A stretch of 64,000 nucleotides of DNA from positions 5,146 to 69,145 of the forward strand of contig JAHHRR010000002.1 in NCBI GenBank assembly GCA_020025655.1. Direction: 5' to 3'. A model generated the notes under the pieces. The model was not told where the DNA came from, searched no databases, and worked only from the letters and a program-made list of their open reading frames with translations. Within the stretch, counting starts at the first letter, position 1. Each line of letters starts with the position of its first letter. Source of the stretch: Oscillospiraceae bacterium (GTDB lineage: Bacteria > Bacillota > Clostridia > Oscillospirales > Oscillospiraceae). Shown here piece by piece: positions 1-8,801 of the stretch. The position numbers and the translations under genes were made by a program.

Positions 1-725
1 CAGGAAGGAGCTCCGGAAGTATCGTATACTATATCGAAGCCGGCACCGCCGGTAACTTCTCTCATCAGATCCATAGCATCAGTCTCGGTAGGATTGATGG
101 TTTCAATACCCATGCTCTCAACAAACTTACGGCGGGGTTCATTTATTTCGGAAATAATGACTCTGCCTGCACCGAAAGCCTTTGCAAAGACAGCAATGTA
201 AAGACCAACGGTAGCACCGCCGGAAATGAAGATGGTATCGCCCTTCTGAATCTGGCTCTTCATCATAATGTGATAGCCGACAGCGAAAGGCTCGCCAAGG
301 ATTGCTACTTCATCAGGAATGTCCTCATCCAGAGCTACGAGCTTGTCCACGCCAACCTTGGTGTATTCAGCAAAACCGCCGTCAACATGGATGCCGAGGA
401 GCTTAAGATTTTCGCATACGTGGGTAAGACCTGCCTTGCAGGCAGCGCACTCACCGCAGGATATAATGGGGTTCATAAGAACTCTCTGACCCACTTTGAA
501 GGGGCCGTTATAACCCTCAGGCAGAGTTTCGATGTTACCCAGAATTTCGTGGCAGAGGATAGTAGGAACTGTTGCAGTCATGTGCTTGCCCTTATATACG
601 GTCATATCAGAGCCGCATACACCAGCACGCTTTACCTTTATGAGGGCCTCGTACTTACCGGGTACGGGGACAGGGACATCGCACAGTTCAAGATCCAGCC
701 AATTTTTAAGGACAGCTGCTTTCAT
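1..725 (-). CDS. Zinc-dependent alcohol/polyol dehydrogenase (MDR family), C-terminus cut by window edge
   Basis: Medium-chain dehydrogenase, probably NAD(P)-linked and oxidising or reducing a sugar acid or polyol. About 241 residues are visible; a full protein is near 340. The catalytic zinc Cys is in GVCGSD, its His in LCHEILG, and a structural-zinc cluster follows as CGECAACKAGLTHVC. A nucleotide-binding turn appears as SGGATVGLY. The LGIHVDGGFAEY segment resembles RspB/L-threonine-dehydrogenase-like sugar-acid enzymes. A GGAG site lies 9 nt before the ATG. It sits last in the visible uronate operon behind kduD, so a role in hexonate interconversion is likely, but the substrate cannot be read from sequence. 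Confidence 0.85.
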   Translation of the reverse strand, partial: MKAAVLKNWLDLELCDVPVPVPGKYEALIKVKRAGVCGSDMTVYKGKHMTATVPTILCHEILGNIETLPEGYNGPFKVGQRVLMNPIISCGECAACKAGLTHVCENLKLLGIHVDGGFAEYTKVGVDKLVALDEDIPDEVAILGEPFAVGYHIMMKSQIQKGDTIFISGGATVGLYIAVFAKAFGAGRVIISEINEPRRKFVESMGIETINPTETDAMDLMREVTGGAGFDIVYDTSGAPS

Positions 726-763
726 AGTAAATTTCTCCAGTTATTTTTAATTTAAGATTCAGT

Positions 764-1564
764 TCAGGGCTGTTTGCCGATGTAAGCGAGGATACCGCCA
801 TCAACATACAGAACATGACCGTTAACAAAGTTAGAAGCATCGGAAGCGAGGAATACAGCAGGTCCGATCAGGTCGTCAGCCTCACCCCAGCGAGCTGCGG
901 GAGTCTTGGAAATGATGAACTGGTCGAAGGGATGACGGCTGCCGTCGGGCTGAATCTCACGCAGAGGAGCGGTCTGAGGAGTGGCAATGTAGCCGGGTCC
1001 GATACCGTTGCACTGAATGTTGTACTCACCGTACTCAGAGCAGATGTTGCGGGTCAGCATCTTGAGGCCGCCCTTAGCTGCAGCGTAAGCAGAAACGGTC
1101 TCACGGCCGAGCTCACTCATCATGGAGCAGATGTTGATGATCTTACCATGACCCTTCTTGATCATGCCGGGGATAACGTGCTTTGCAACAATGAAAGGAG
1201 CAACCAGGTCGATGTCAACAACCTGACGGAAGTCGGAAGTCTCCATCTCTATCATGGGGATACGCTTGATGATACCTGCGTTGTTGACAAGAATGTCAAT
1301 GCCGCCCAGATCCTGCTCAATCTTATTTACCAGATCGATGACTTCATCTTCCTTGGTAACATCAGCATAGTAGCCGTGAGCTTCAATGCCCTCAGCCTCG
1401 TAAGCCTTGATAGCCTCTTCCATGTGCTTCTCGCCGCGGCAGTTGAAAGCGATCTTTGCGCCTGCTGCTGCAAGGCCCTTTGCGATTGCAAAGCCGATGC
1501 CGTATGCGGCGCCGGTAACCAGGGCTACTTTACCTTCCAGTGAAAACTGTTTTGCTAAATCCAT
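764..1564 (-). CDS. kduD: SDR oxidoreductase, probable 2-dehydro-3-deoxy-D-gluconate 5-dehydrogenase (KduD-like; gluconate 5-dehydrogenase family)
   Basis: Cytoplasmic short-chain dehydrogenase of 266 residues. TGAAYGIG near residue 18 binds the dinucleotide, NNAG follows near residue 94, and the catalytic Ser (ICSMM) and YAAAK form the active site. The tail ending GGILAYIGKQP is typical of the gluconate 5-dehydrogenase branch. Families alone leave the substrate open, but the neighbours KduI, KdgK and KdgA argue that it reduces 2,5-diketo-3-deoxygluconate to KDG, the step between KduI and KdgK. An AAGGAG site precedes the ATG. It lies 39 nt after kdgK on the same strand. Confidence 0.85.
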   Translation of the reverse strand: MDLAKQFSLEGKVALVTGAAYGIGFAIAKGLAAAGAKIAFNCRGEKHMEEAIKAYEAEGIEAHGYYADVTKEDEVIDLVNKIEQDLGGIDILVNNAGIIKRIPMIEMETSDFRQVVDIDLVAPFIVAKHVIPGMIKKGHGKIINICSMMSELGRETVSAYAAAKGGLKMLTRNICSEYGEYNIQCNGIGPGYIATPQTAPLREIQPDGSRHPFDQFIISKTPAARWGEADDLIGPAVFLASDASNFVNGHVLYVDGGILAYIGKQP

Positions 1565-1603
1565 TATAGTACTCCTTATATGTGTAAGATTTCGATAGTT
1601 AAA

Positions 1604-2629
1604 TTATCTCTGAACACGGCCGGTGCCGTCGCCGTTCATGAGCTTCTCGACCTCGGAAACGCTTACCAGGTTAAAGTCGCCGAGGATGGAGTGCTTGAGG
1701 CAGGAAGCTGCAACAGCGAACTCCAGAGCTGACTGCTTGTCAGAGTAGTTGTTGAGACCGTAGATCAGGCCGCCGGCAAAGCTGTCGCCGCCGCCGACAC
1801 GGTCAATGATGTCGGAGATGAGGTAGCGCTTGGACTCGTAGAAGTGCTCACGGTCGTTGAGGCAGGCTGCCCAGCCGTTGGTGTCAGCGCTCTTGCTCTC
1901 ACGCAGGGTGATAGCGATCATCTTCATGTTGGGGTATGCGGCCAGAACCTTGTCGCCCAGTGCTTTGTACTTGGAGCGGTCCAGCTCGCCGGACTCAACA
2001 TTAACATCGGTGGTGATTTCAAGAGACTTCTGTACGTCCTCTTCGTTTGCAATAGCAACGTCAACGTAGTTTGCAAGCTCTCTCATAACTTCGGAAGCCT
2101 TTACGCCGTACTTCCACAGGTTCTTGCGGAAGTTCAGGTCGCAGGAAACGGTGATGCCACGCTTCTTAGCTTCCTTAACGCTCTCCAGAGACAGATCCTT
2201 TGCGCTCTCGGAGATAGCGGGAGTGATACCGGTGATATGGAACCATTCAACACCCTCGAAAGCCTTGTCCCAGTCGATGTCGCCGGGCTTAGCCATTGCG
2301 ATGGAGGAGTATGCACGGTCGTAAACAACCTTGGAGGGACGCTGGTTTGCACCGCTCTCCAGATAGTAGATACCGAGTCTCTCGCCGCCACGGATGACAC
2401 GGCTGGTGTCAACACCGTTCTTGCGCAGGTCCTTGATGCACTCGTCGCCGATTGCGTTTGCGGGGATAACGGAGAGGAAGCCTACTTCCTGACCGTAGTT
2501 AGCCAGAGAAACTGCAACGTTTGCTTCGCCGCCGCCGAAGGTAGCCTCCAGCATGGGGCTCTGGAAGAATCTCTCGTGTCCGGGGCTCTTAAGACGGAGC
2601 ATGATTTCACCAAAAGTAAGGAATTTCAT
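1604..2629 (-). CDS. kdgK: 2-keto-3-deoxygluconate kinase (PfkB family)
   Basis: Phosphorylates KDG to KDPG with ATP. At 341 residues it fits the ribokinase-like family. The N-terminal substrate lid region contains [15 protein letters not shown], and the C-terminal signature is [12 protein letters not shown], where the Asp is the catalytic base and GGGD replaces the commoner GAGD. An AAAAGGAG site precedes the ATG. It stands between the KDPG aldolase and the KduD-like gene, so the product passes straight to the aldolase. Fructokinase-like activity is the main alternative, but the context makes KdgK much more likely. Confidence 0.92.
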   Translation of the reverse strand: MKFLTFGEIMLRLKSPGHERFFQSPMLEATFGGGEANVAVSLANYGQEVGFLSVIPANAIGDECIKDLRKNGVDTSRVIRGGERLGIYYLESGANQRPSKVVYDRAYSSIAMAKPGDIDWDKAFEGVEWFHITGITPAISESAKDLSLESVKEAKKRGITVSCDLNFRKNLWKYGVKASEVMRELANYVDVAIANEEDVQKSLEITTDVNVESGELDRSKYKALGDKVLAAYPNMKMIAITLRESKSADTNGWAACLNDREHFYESKRYLISDIIDRVGGGDSFAGGLIYGLNNYSDKQSALEFAVAASCLKHSILGDFNLVSVSEVEKLMNGDGTGRVQR

Positions 2630-2652
2630 AATTCTGTTCTCCTTTTAAATAA

Positions 2653-3609
2653 TTACTTCTGCAGAAGATGTACAGCGAAGCCGCCGAACTCATTCTTCAG
2701 GTATACGGCAACCATCTTGTCGCCCTTGAACTTTGCAGTATCCATATCGACCTCAAAGCCCTTCTTCTCCAGCTCAGCAATAGCGAGCTCCATTCTGTTG
2801 GTGCGAACAGCGATGTGGCCGTTCTTGCCCAGGAACTGGCTCTTCATAACCTCAACGCCGGTGGAAGCGAAGTTGGAGGAATTGCCTGCCTTGACTTCAA
2901 AGCCGAAAGCCTTGTCGAAATCGGAGCAGACAGCCATGGACTGCTCGCCGTCGTCGCAGTTAATACCTACATGAGCAACCTCAAAGCCCATCATAGCATT
3001 GCGTGCAGCCTTGCACAGCTCGGTGATGTGCTCAAAGTTGTGGTTGGCAATATCAGCCTTGGGGCAAACCCAGCTGCCGCCGACAGCATGGATGCTGGGG
3101 CTTGCCATGAACTCAGCAATATTGTCCTGATTTACACCGCCGGTAGGAATGAACTTCAGACCGACGAAAGGACCGGACAGAGCCTTGATTGCGCTCAGAC
3201 CGCCGTAAACATTTGCGGGGAAGAACTTAACAACCTTCAGGCCGTGCTTGAGAGCAGCCATAATCTCGGTAGGAGTTACGCAGCCGGGAGTAACGGCAAT
3301 ATTATTTTCTACACACCAGGAGACAACCTCCTCGTCATAGCCGGGGGAAACGATGAACTTTGCACCGCACTCAACAGCGAGCTTGCACTGCTCGAGATTA
3401 ACGACAGTACCTGCACCAACGAGCATATCGGGGCAGTTTTCTGCAACAGCACGGATAGAATCTGCAGCTGCTGCGGTACGGAAGGTGATTTCCATAACGT
3501 CGATGCCGCCGGCAACCATTGCGTTTGCAGTGGGGACAGCGTCTGCTGCATTTTCGAGAACTACTACGGGAACTACACCGGCATTAGCCAGTCTTTTCAT
3601 AACATCCAT
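2653..3609 (-). CDS. kdgA: KDPG/KHG aldolase fused to a C-terminal VOC (glyoxalase-like) domain
   Basis: Residues 1 to about 210 are a class I 2-keto-3-deoxy-6-phosphogluconate aldolase, which splits KDPG to pyruvate and glyceraldehyde-3-phosphate. It shows GAGTV near residue 66 and VVKFFPAN, whose Lys forms the Schiff base. Stand-alone KdgA is about 205-215 residues; this protein has 318. The extra 105 residues form a VOC fold starting FEVAHVGIN and ending FGGFAVHLLQK, closely similar to the separate VOC protein beside kduI. AAGGAG lies 8 nt before the first ATG, which decides the start. The role of the VOC half is unknown; binding or epimerising a sugar-acid intermediate is a guess. Confidence 0.93.
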   Translation of the reverse strand: MDVMKRLANAGVVPVVVLENAADAVPTANAMVAGGIDVMEITFRTAAAADSIRAVAENCPDMLVGAGTVVNLEQCKLAVECGAKFIVSPGYDEEVVSWCVENNIAVTPGCVTPTEIMAALKHGLKVVKFFPANVYGGLSAIKALSGPFVGLKFIPTGGVNQDNIAEFMASPSIHAVGGSWVCPKADIANHNFEHITELCKAARNAMMGFEVAHVGINCDDGEQSMAVCSDFDKAFGFEVKAGNSSNFASTGVEVMKSQFLGKNGHIAVRTNRMELAIAELEKKGFEVDMDTAKFKGDKMVAVYLKNEFGGFAVHLLQK

Positions 3610-3642
3610 TGTAATTGCTCCTTTTATTTAAAATTGAGATAC

Positions 3643-3671
3643 TTGAGTTTTACGTAAAAGCCCTGTATAAT
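3643..3671 (+). promoter_or_regulatory. SigA-type promoter of the 3703 gene with an embedded palindrome
   Basis: TTGAGT and TATAAT are 17 nt apart, 32 nt before the start codon. The spacer holds a perfect 12-bp palindrome, TTTTACGTAAAA (3648-3659). This is the divergent region facing kdgA, so the palindrome could be an operator for one or both directions. Confidence 0.7.
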
Positions 3672-3702
3672 TAGTAGACAATGCTTTTACTGAGGTGAAC
3701 CG

Positions 3703-4389
3703 ATGAACAGAAATATAGATGCACTATATGCTGCTATCGAAAAAATTTATCAGATGCCCGAAATAAGGGACCGAGAATTCTATGCTGATTTTCGCAGAAG
3801 CTGGGATGCCGTTTTAAAGAAGGCTTTCCACAGCTCTGTTTCCTATCTGCCGGAAGATGCCAAAGCAATCTATACCGTTGAACAGGAATTTCTTGGCATA
3901 AATCTGAGGCTGCATTTTGACCAGCTTAAAATTTACGACTGGTATCAAAAGGAAGTTGAAAGAAAGAGCAAGAACATTTTTGTTTCCAAAAAGCTCAAGC
4001 GTTCCTACTCCAAGGTTTTGACACTGGACAAATCCGTCTGCCGCTATGAAGCTGATGCAAAGGAGCCGGCACTGAGCGAAGATATGAAGAATATAATCGC
4101 CTGTGCGCTGCCCGGTAATCCTCCTGAGCTGTGCGTGGTGTACGGAAACAAGTGGGTTGATTCAAAGTTTACAATCTTCCGCCAGCGCTCACTGTCACTG
4201 TACTTTATGAACACTGACTTTGTACCGGCATTTCTGGGTACTCCCAGAGAAGTTGCAATGTATCTTTTCCTCATGGACTGCGGTTTTATTATCTTTAACT
4301 ATAAAGAAGTTAAGGACAAGGACCTTAAACAGTTCCTCCACATTTTCCGTCCCTCACCCATGCTCAAAATCAAGGGACTCATAGGCTGA
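3703..4389 (+). CDS. Hypothetical protein in the uronate locus
   Basis: A 228-residue soluble protein I do not recognise. There is no signal peptide, membrane segment or obvious catalytic motif. The N-terminal third is charged and helical, with a basic stretch (KKLKRSYSK) near residue 97, and the C-terminal half is more hydrophobic (AMYLFLMDCGFIIFNYKEV). It has its own promoter, a GAGGTG ribosome site and a terminator, and is the only plus-strand gene within an otherwise minus-strand catabolic locus. A regulatory or accessory role is possible, but nothing in the sequence proves it. Confidence 0.85.
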   Translation: MNRNIDALYAAIEKIYQMPEIRDREFYADFRRSWDAVLKKAFHSSVSYLPEDAKAIYTVEQEFLGINLRLHFDQLKIYDWYQKEVERKSKNIFVSKKLKRSYSKVLTLDKSVCRYEADAKEPALSEDMKNIIACALPGNPPELCVVYGNKWVDSKFTIFRQRSLSLYFMNTDFVPAFLGTPREVAMYLFLMDCGFIIFNYKEVKDKDLKQFLHIFRPSPMLKIKGLIG

Positions 4390-4406
4390 TAAATTCAGGT
4401 TGCAAA

Positions 4407-4437
4407 GGGCTGATATTTAATATATCAGCCCTTTTTT
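4407..4437. terminator. Bidirectional intrinsic terminator
   Basis: Stem GGGCTGATAT/ATATCAGCCC followed by a T run. It lies between the converging 3703 gene and kduI and can serve both. Confidence 0.88.
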
Positions 4438-4439
4438 AA

Positions 4440-5282
4440 TTATCTGAGTTCGTTTATGCCAAAGGTGTCCATGTCGTCGAAAGCCTGATTTTCGCCGCCC
4501 ATAGCCCAGATGAAGGTGTAGTTTGAGCTGCCGCAGCCTGCGTGGATAGACCAGGAGGGAGAAATGACAGCGTCAAAGTTCTGCATTACCAGATGGCGGG
4601 TCTGCTGAGGCTGACCCATCAGGTGCATAACGATACCGTCTTCGGGAAGGTTGAAGTAGGTGTAGATCTCCATGCGGCGCTCATGAGTGTGAGGAGGAAT
4701 GGAGTTCCATACGCTGCCTTCGTCCAGCTGGGTAAGACCCATGGAGAGCTGGCAGGTTTCCAGAACGTCAGGATGGATGAACTGGTTGATAACACGCTTG
4801 TTAGCGGTCTCAGCAGCACCCAGAGGACGCTTGTTTGCATCCTTTATGGAAATGAAGGTAGTCTTGCATACCTTGTGAGCAGGAGCGGAAACGAGGTAGA
4901 AGCGAGCAGGATTGCTTGCATCCTTGGAACCGAAGTGAACTTCCTTGGTTTCCTTGGTGATGTACAGGCAGTCCTCAAAGTCGAGGTCAAAACGCTCGCC
5001 GTCAGCCTCAATCCAGCCTGCACCGCCGAGGTTGAATACACCTGCTTCACGGCGCTCAAGGAAGTAATGAGTACCGAAGTTTGCCCATACGTCAATGCCA
5101 TCATCGATGGACAGAGTCTTTTCAACAGGCATAATACCCAGAACTACCATGCGGTCAACATGGGAGTAAACAGACTGAACGGTATCAGGCTGATACAGGT
5201 TCTGGATGAGGAACTCCTTGCGGAGCTCCTCGGTAGTATATCTTTTTACGTCGTTAGGACCGGCAGAATAACGAATATCCAT
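4440..5282 (-). CDS. kduI: 5-keto-4-deoxyuronate isomerase (DKI isomerase)
   Basis: Converts 5-keto-4-deoxyuronate, released from unsaturated uronates by pectate lyases and uronyl hydrolases, to 2,5-diketo-3-deoxygluconate. The cupin zinc site is visible as PPHTHERRMEIY (two His and a Glu) and a later His in SIHAGCG. The chosen ATG, 8 nt after a GGAG, gives 280 residues, the family's usual length; an upstream in-frame TTG would add six residues overlapping the VOC stop codon. It follows the VOC gene by 14 nt and is the last gene before the bidirectional terminator. Confidence 0.95.
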   Translation of the reverse strand: MDIRYSAGPNDVKRYTTEELRKEFLIQNLYQPDTVQSVYSHVDRMVVLGIMPVEKTLSIDDGIDVWANFGTHYFLERREAGVFNLGGAGWIEADGERFDLDFEDCLYITKETKEVHFGSKDASNPARFYLVSAPAHKVCKTTFISIKDANKRPLGAAETANKRVINQFIHPDVLETCQLSMGLTQLDEGSVWNSIPPHTHERRMEIYTYFNLPEDGIVMHLMGQPQQTRHLVMQNFDAVISPSWSIHAGCGSSNYTFIWAMGGENQAFDDMDTFGINELR

Positions 5283-5296
5283 TGTATAATCTCCAA

Positions 5297-5653
5297 TCAA
5301 ATCTCAGTAAGGTGGAAGGCAAAGCCTGCAATCTCAGTCTGTGCATAGATGAGCTTCAGCTTGCCGTCAGCCTCGTATTTTGCGCTGCTTTCGTCGAAAA
5401 CAACACCCTTTGATTCGAGGTAGCTGCGGGCCTCACCGGCATTGCTTGTAGCAATAGCGATATGACCGTGCTTGCCACGGAAAGGCATCTTCATGATTTC
5501 AAACTGTTCGTTTGCAAACCATGAACCGTCAGTCTCACGAAGGGGGAAGCCGAACAGCTCTGCCAGAAGCTCAGCAGTGGCTTTTCCTTCTTCGAGGTCA
5601 GCGGAATTGATTCCGATATGAAGCAGGCGGAAATTTAAATCTTTTGCATTCAT
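5297..5653 (-). CDS. Stand-alone VOC-superfamily protein paralogous to the KdgA C-terminal domain
   Basis: A 118-residue glyoxalase/bleomycin-resistance-fold protein. It opens LLHIGINSADLEEG and shares with the KdgA tail the pattern of an aromatic-Gly loop, an MK-basic-GK-GHIA segment (FRGKHGHIAIAT here, FLGKNGHIAVRT there) and a GFAFHL ending. The two were probably one module that was duplicated, with one copy fused to the aldolase. The context implies a uronate-pathway role, perhaps handling a reactive dicarbonyl intermediate, but no activity is proven. It is translationally close to both dctM and kduI. Confidence 0.85.
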   Translation of the reverse strand: MNAKDLNFRLLHIGINSADLEEGKATAELLAELFGFPLRETDGSWFANEQFEIMKMPFRGKHGHIAIATSNAGEARSYLESKGVVFDESSAKYEADGKLKLIYAQTEIAGFAFHLTEI

Positions 5654-5674
5654 ATTATCTTACCTCAGTTCACA

Positions 5675-6979
5675 TCAGACAAGGCCGAGAGCCTTGGGAA
5701 CAAACATGGTAAGCCAGGGAACGTAAGTAACGAGCATCAGCATGAGGAAGATAACTGCAAAGAAGGGCAGCAGCATCTTGATGATCTGCTCGATCTTGAC
5801 ATTGTGGGTGCGGCAGCCTGCAAAGAGGATAGCACCGACAGGGGGAGTCAGGGTACCAACGCAGAGGTTCATAACCATCATCAGACCGAACTGAACAGGA
5901 TGCATACCGAACTGGCTTACGATAGGCAGGAAGATGGGAGTGAAGATCAGAACTGCGGGAGTGGGGTCCATGAAGCAGCCCACGATGAGCAGAATGACGT
6001 TCATAATAAGAAGGATGACGTACTTGTTGGTGGTGAGGCCGAGGATGGCTTCAGCGCACAGTGCGGGGATGTGGGTGTAGGACATGATGAAGCCCATGAT
6101 ACCGGAAACGCAGACCAGATACTCGATAACTGCGGTAGTCTTAACAGAAGAGAAGATGATACCGGGCAGATCCTTGATCTTGACGTTCTTGTAGATGAAG
6201 GAAAGAACCAGGGAGTAGAGAACTGCGATAGCGGAACCTTCGGTAGCAGTAAAGATACCGCCCAGAATACCGCCGATAACAATAACGATCATCAGCAGAG
6301 AAGGAATACCGTCCCAGAGGGTCTTCATGACGAACTTGAAGGTGTAGTGATCGGAAGAAACGTAACCACGCTTCTTAGCCATAATACCTGCAACGATCAT
6401 GCAGCCCAGACCCCAGAGGATACCGGGGATATAACCTGCCATAAACAGAGCAGCGATAGAAACGGAGCCTGCAACGGTGGAGTAGACGATCATGATGTTG
6501 GAAGGAGGAATCATCATTCCGGTCGGGCCGGAAGCGATGTTGCAGACTGCGATGTATTCATCGGAGTAGCCTTCCTGCTTCTCAAGGGGTCCAAGGATAC
6601 CGCCCATTGCAACAGCAGCTGCAACGCCGGAACCGGACATTGCTCCGAAGAGCATATTAGCAACGATATTGGTCTGAGCAAGTGCGCCGGGGAGTCTGTG
6701 AGCAACAAGCTTTGCGCAGCCAACAAGACGGCGGGCAATACCGCCGGAGTTCATCAGGTTACCTGCCAGAACGAAGAAAGGAATAGCGAGCAGAGAGAAT
6801 GAGTTAACACTCTGGAACATCTTCTGTGCGCCAACCATAAGAGCGCCCTGATTGGGCATGATGATGAACAGACCTGCAGCGGAACCGAGACCTATGCTCA
6901 GGCCGATGGGGAAACCGAATGCAAGGGTAATAAAGATGAGGGCGACCATTACTACGCCCGCTAAAGCTGTAACTGTCAT
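5675..6979 (-). CDS. dctM: TRAP transporter large permease subunit DctM
   Basis: Large membrane subunit (434 residues, about 12-13 hydrophobic segments) of a tripartite ATP-independent periplasmic transporter, a cation-coupled importer of carboxylates. Recognisable segments are GSGVAAAVAMGGILGP and the ASGPTGMMIPPSNIMI loop, plus the C-terminal NLCVGTLTPPVGAIL repeat. Its partner DctQ lies 18 nt upstream and DctP just before that. In this operon the likely cargo is a uronate or 4-deoxy-5-keto-uronate. AGGAGG lies 10 nt before the ATG. Confidence 0.95.
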   Translation of the reverse strand: MTVTALAGVVMVALIFITLAFGFPIGLSIGLGSAAGLFIIMPNQGALMVGAQKMFQSVNSFSLLAIPFFVLAGNLMNSGGIARRLVGCAKLVAHRLPGALAQTNIVANMLFGAMSGSGVAAAVAMGGILGPLEKQEGYSDEYIAVCNIASGPTGMMIPPSNIMIVYSTVAGSVSIAALFMAGYIPGILWGLGCMIVAGIMAKKRGYVSSDHYTFKFVMKTLWDGIPSLLMIVIVIGGILGGIFTATEGSAIAVLYSLVLSFIYKNVKIKDLPGIIFSSVKTTAVIEYLVCVSGIMGFIMSYTHIPALCAEAILGLTTNKYVILLIMNVILLIVGCFMDPTPAVLIFTPIFLPIVSQFGMHPVQFGLMMVMNLCVGTLTPPVGAILFAGCRTHNVKIEQIIKMLLPFFAVIFLMLMLVTYVPWLTMFVPKALGLV

Positions 6980-6997
6980 TTAGTGTCTACCTCCTAA

Positions 6998-7519
6998 TCA
7001 TGCGGTACCGGAGAGCTCGTCACCAAACTGACGTTTGCCCTTACGGAAGTTTTCAACAGCTGCTACACAGTTGTAAACAGCGTAGTACAGAGTAGCAGCG
7101 CCGGTGAAGGGGAGGGATGCGTAAATAACTGCCTTGGAAATTCTCAGTGCGGGATCGATCTGAACAGCAGCCTTTACGGTGTAAAGGTAGCCGCCGATAA
7201 CGCAGATCAGCAGAACAAACAGGAACAGGCAGATATTGGTTACAATCTCAACGATCATGTTCATCTTAGGTCCGAACTTATCCTTGAGTATATCAATTGT
7301 CAGATGCTCACGGCTGCCGTAAACGTAAGCACTGCCAAACATAATCATCCAAACAAAAAGGTACTGGGAGAGTGCTTCGGAAACTGCGCTGGGATTGTGG
7401 AGCACGTAACGTGCAAAAACCTGATAGCAGACCAGAACGGTCATAACTGCAAGAATAGCGGTACTGGCATATTCGAAAATCTTATCAAGCCAGAATTTAA
7501 TTTTATTAAGTACTTTCAC
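6998..7519 (-). CDS. dctQ: TRAP transporter small permease subunit DctQ
   Basis: A 173-residue membrane protein with four hydrophobic helices, the small subunit that docks on DctM. The conserved EALSQYLFVWMIMFGSAY segment after the second helix is typical of DctQ. The start codon is GTG, 7 nt after a perfect AGGAGG. It lies between dctP and dctM in the usual P-Q-M order. Confidence 0.92.
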   Translation of the reverse strand: MKVLNKIKFWLDKIFEYASTAILAVMTVLVCYQVFARYVLHNPSAVSEALSQYLFVWMIMFGSAYVYGSREHLTIDILKDKFGPKMNMIVEIVTNICLFLFVLLICVIGGYLYTVKAAVQIDPALRISKAVIYASLPFTGAATLYYAVYNCVAAVENFRKGKRQFGDELSGTA

Positions 7520-7546
7520 GGAGTATCCTCCTTAATTTTTAAAGAA

Positions 7547-7572
7547 ACGGCCCGCAGCAAGCTGTGGGCCGT
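7547..7572 (-). terminator. Hairpin between dctP and dctQ, likely partial terminator
   Basis: An 11-bp near-perfect stem (ACGGCCCGCAG/CTGTGGGCCGT, loop CAAG) is followed on the transcribed strand by TTTCTTT. It would end part of the transcripts after dctP or protect the dctP message, giving more binding protein than permease, as is common for such operons. Confidence 0.7.
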
Positions 7573-7593
7573 TATTGATTCAGAAACTATAAA

Positions 7594-8685
7594 TTAGCGC
7601 AGGGAAAGAATTGCTTCGTAAACGCCCTTAGTAATTTCGGTCTTGTTTGCAACTTCCTGAATGAGGTCCTTGCAGCACTCCTGGAATGCGGGAACATCAG
7701 CCTCGGTGATGGTTACACCCTTCTCCTCAGCCTTTGCCTCGTAATCGGAACGGAGCTCAGCGCACAGATCGAACATATAAGCGATAGACTCGTTAGCGAG
7801 CTTCTTCAGAGCAGCCTGGTCCTCTTCGGACATGGAAGCCAGAACGTCGTTAGCGATAACCAGTTCATCAGGAATCATCAGGTGACCGGTCAGGTTGTAG
7901 TAAGGAGCTACTTCGTACTGAACGAGGTCAACATAGGTGATGATGTTGTTCTCAGCACCGTCGAGGGTACCGGTCTGGATTGCGGAGTAAACGTCGCCCT
8001 GAGCCATGGGAGTACCAACACCACCCATAGCGTTCATCATGTCGATGCAGGTCTCAGAACCCATAACACGGATCTTCATACCCTTGAGCTCGTCGGGAGT
8101 GGTAACAGCCTTGTCACGGGTGTACAGGTTACGTGCGCCCAGAGAGTAGGTGGAAAGAACGGTGAATCCGAGGGGCTCGGTGGTAGCATACAGATCAGCC
8201 AGCTTGCCGGACTCGAATACCTTCTGCTGATGCTCGATGCTGTCGTAAACATAGGGAGTACCGAGAATAGCGAAGTCGGGAGCGTAGGTCTCAACAACAG
8301 CGTTAGCTACGAGAGCCATATCGAGGGTACCCATGGTAACCTGCTCGAGGGTCTGAGCCTGGTCGCCCAGCTGAGCATCGGGGTAAACTTCGATGGAGTA
8401 ACGGCCTTCGGTAGCATCGTACAGATCATCGGAGAGCTTCAGAAGGGTCTGAGCTTCGGGGTTATCGATGGTCTGGTTGAATGCGCACTTCAGAACGGTC
8501 TCACCAACCTTGGCCTCAGCCTCAGCGGGTGCTTCTGCAGGGGTCTCCTCTGCGGGAGTCTCTTCTGCGGGTGCTTCTGCGGGAGTTTCCTCAGCGGGTG
8601 CTTCTGCGGGAGCTTTTTCGCCGCAAGCAGCCAGAGAGAGGATCATGACAACAGCCATGAGCAGTGCAATGATGGATTTCTTCAT
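7594..8685 (-). CDS. dctP: TRAP transporter solute-binding lipoprotein DctP
   Basis: Extracellular substrate-binding subunit, 363 residues. The signal peptide starts MKKSIIALLMAVV and ends in a lipobox LAAC, so Cys21 is lipidated and anchors the protein to the membrane. Residues 24-57 are an Ala-Pro-Glu-rich tether, then the DctP fold with DDLYDATEGRYSIEVYPDAQLG and the MKIRVMGSETCIDMM-type ligand segment. AGGAGG precedes the ATG chosen here; an upstream in-frame ATG would add ten residues before the signal and has no ribosome site. It is the first gene of the transporter operon. Confidence 0.93.
   Translation of the reverse strand: MKKSIIALLMAVVMILSLAACGEKAPAEAPAEETPAEAPAEETPAEETPAEAPAEAEAKVGETVLKCAFNQTIDNPEAQTLLKLSDDLYDATEGRYSIEVYPDAQLGDQAQTLEQVTMGTLDMALVANAVVETYAPDFAILGTPYVYDSIEHQQKVFESGKLADLYATTEPLGFTVLSTYSLGARNLYTRDKAVTTPDELKGMKIRVMGSETCIDMMNAMGGVGTPMAQGDVYSAIQTGTLDGAENNIITYVDLVQYEVAPYYNLTGHLMIPDELVIANDVLASMSEEDQAALKKLANESIAYMFDLCAELRSDYEAKAEEKGVTITEADVPAFQECCKDLIQEVANKTEITKGVYEAILSLR
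8515..8616 (-). repeat. Low-complexity Ala-Pro-Glu repeat in dctP
   Basis: Imperfect tandem repeats encode alternating APAE and ETPAE units between the lipid anchor and the binding domain. Such tracts commonly act as flexible cell-wall-spanning tethers and can change length by replication slippage. Confidence 0.85.
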
Positions 8686-8727
8686 TTGTGTTCCTCCTAA
8701 AAATATATATGCCAAGCGTCTTTACGC

Positions 8728-8760
8728 CGACAATCTCGTAAATGTTCGACAAATCTCGTT
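8728..8760. repeat. Short direct repeat upstream of dctP
   Basis: CGACAATCTCGT (8728-8739) recurs as CGACAAATCTCGTT (8747-8760), in the leader or promoter region of the TRAP operon. It could be a regulator half-site pair. No family is recognised. Confidence 0.35.
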
Positions 8761-8801
8761 TTTTGTCTTTGTCGAATATACCGAAAAACGATATATGGGC
8801 T

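Noticed and set aside
815..1543. Long plus-strand frames opposite the uronate genes and similar antisense frames elsewhere
   Set aside because: They mirror strongly supported genes, lack ribosome sites and give low-complexity or Cys/Val-rich translations with no family resemblance.
5297..5300. TTG start for kduI six codons upstream
   Set aside because: It overlaps the VOC stop codon and removes the GGAG spacing; the ATG gives the normal 280-residue protein.
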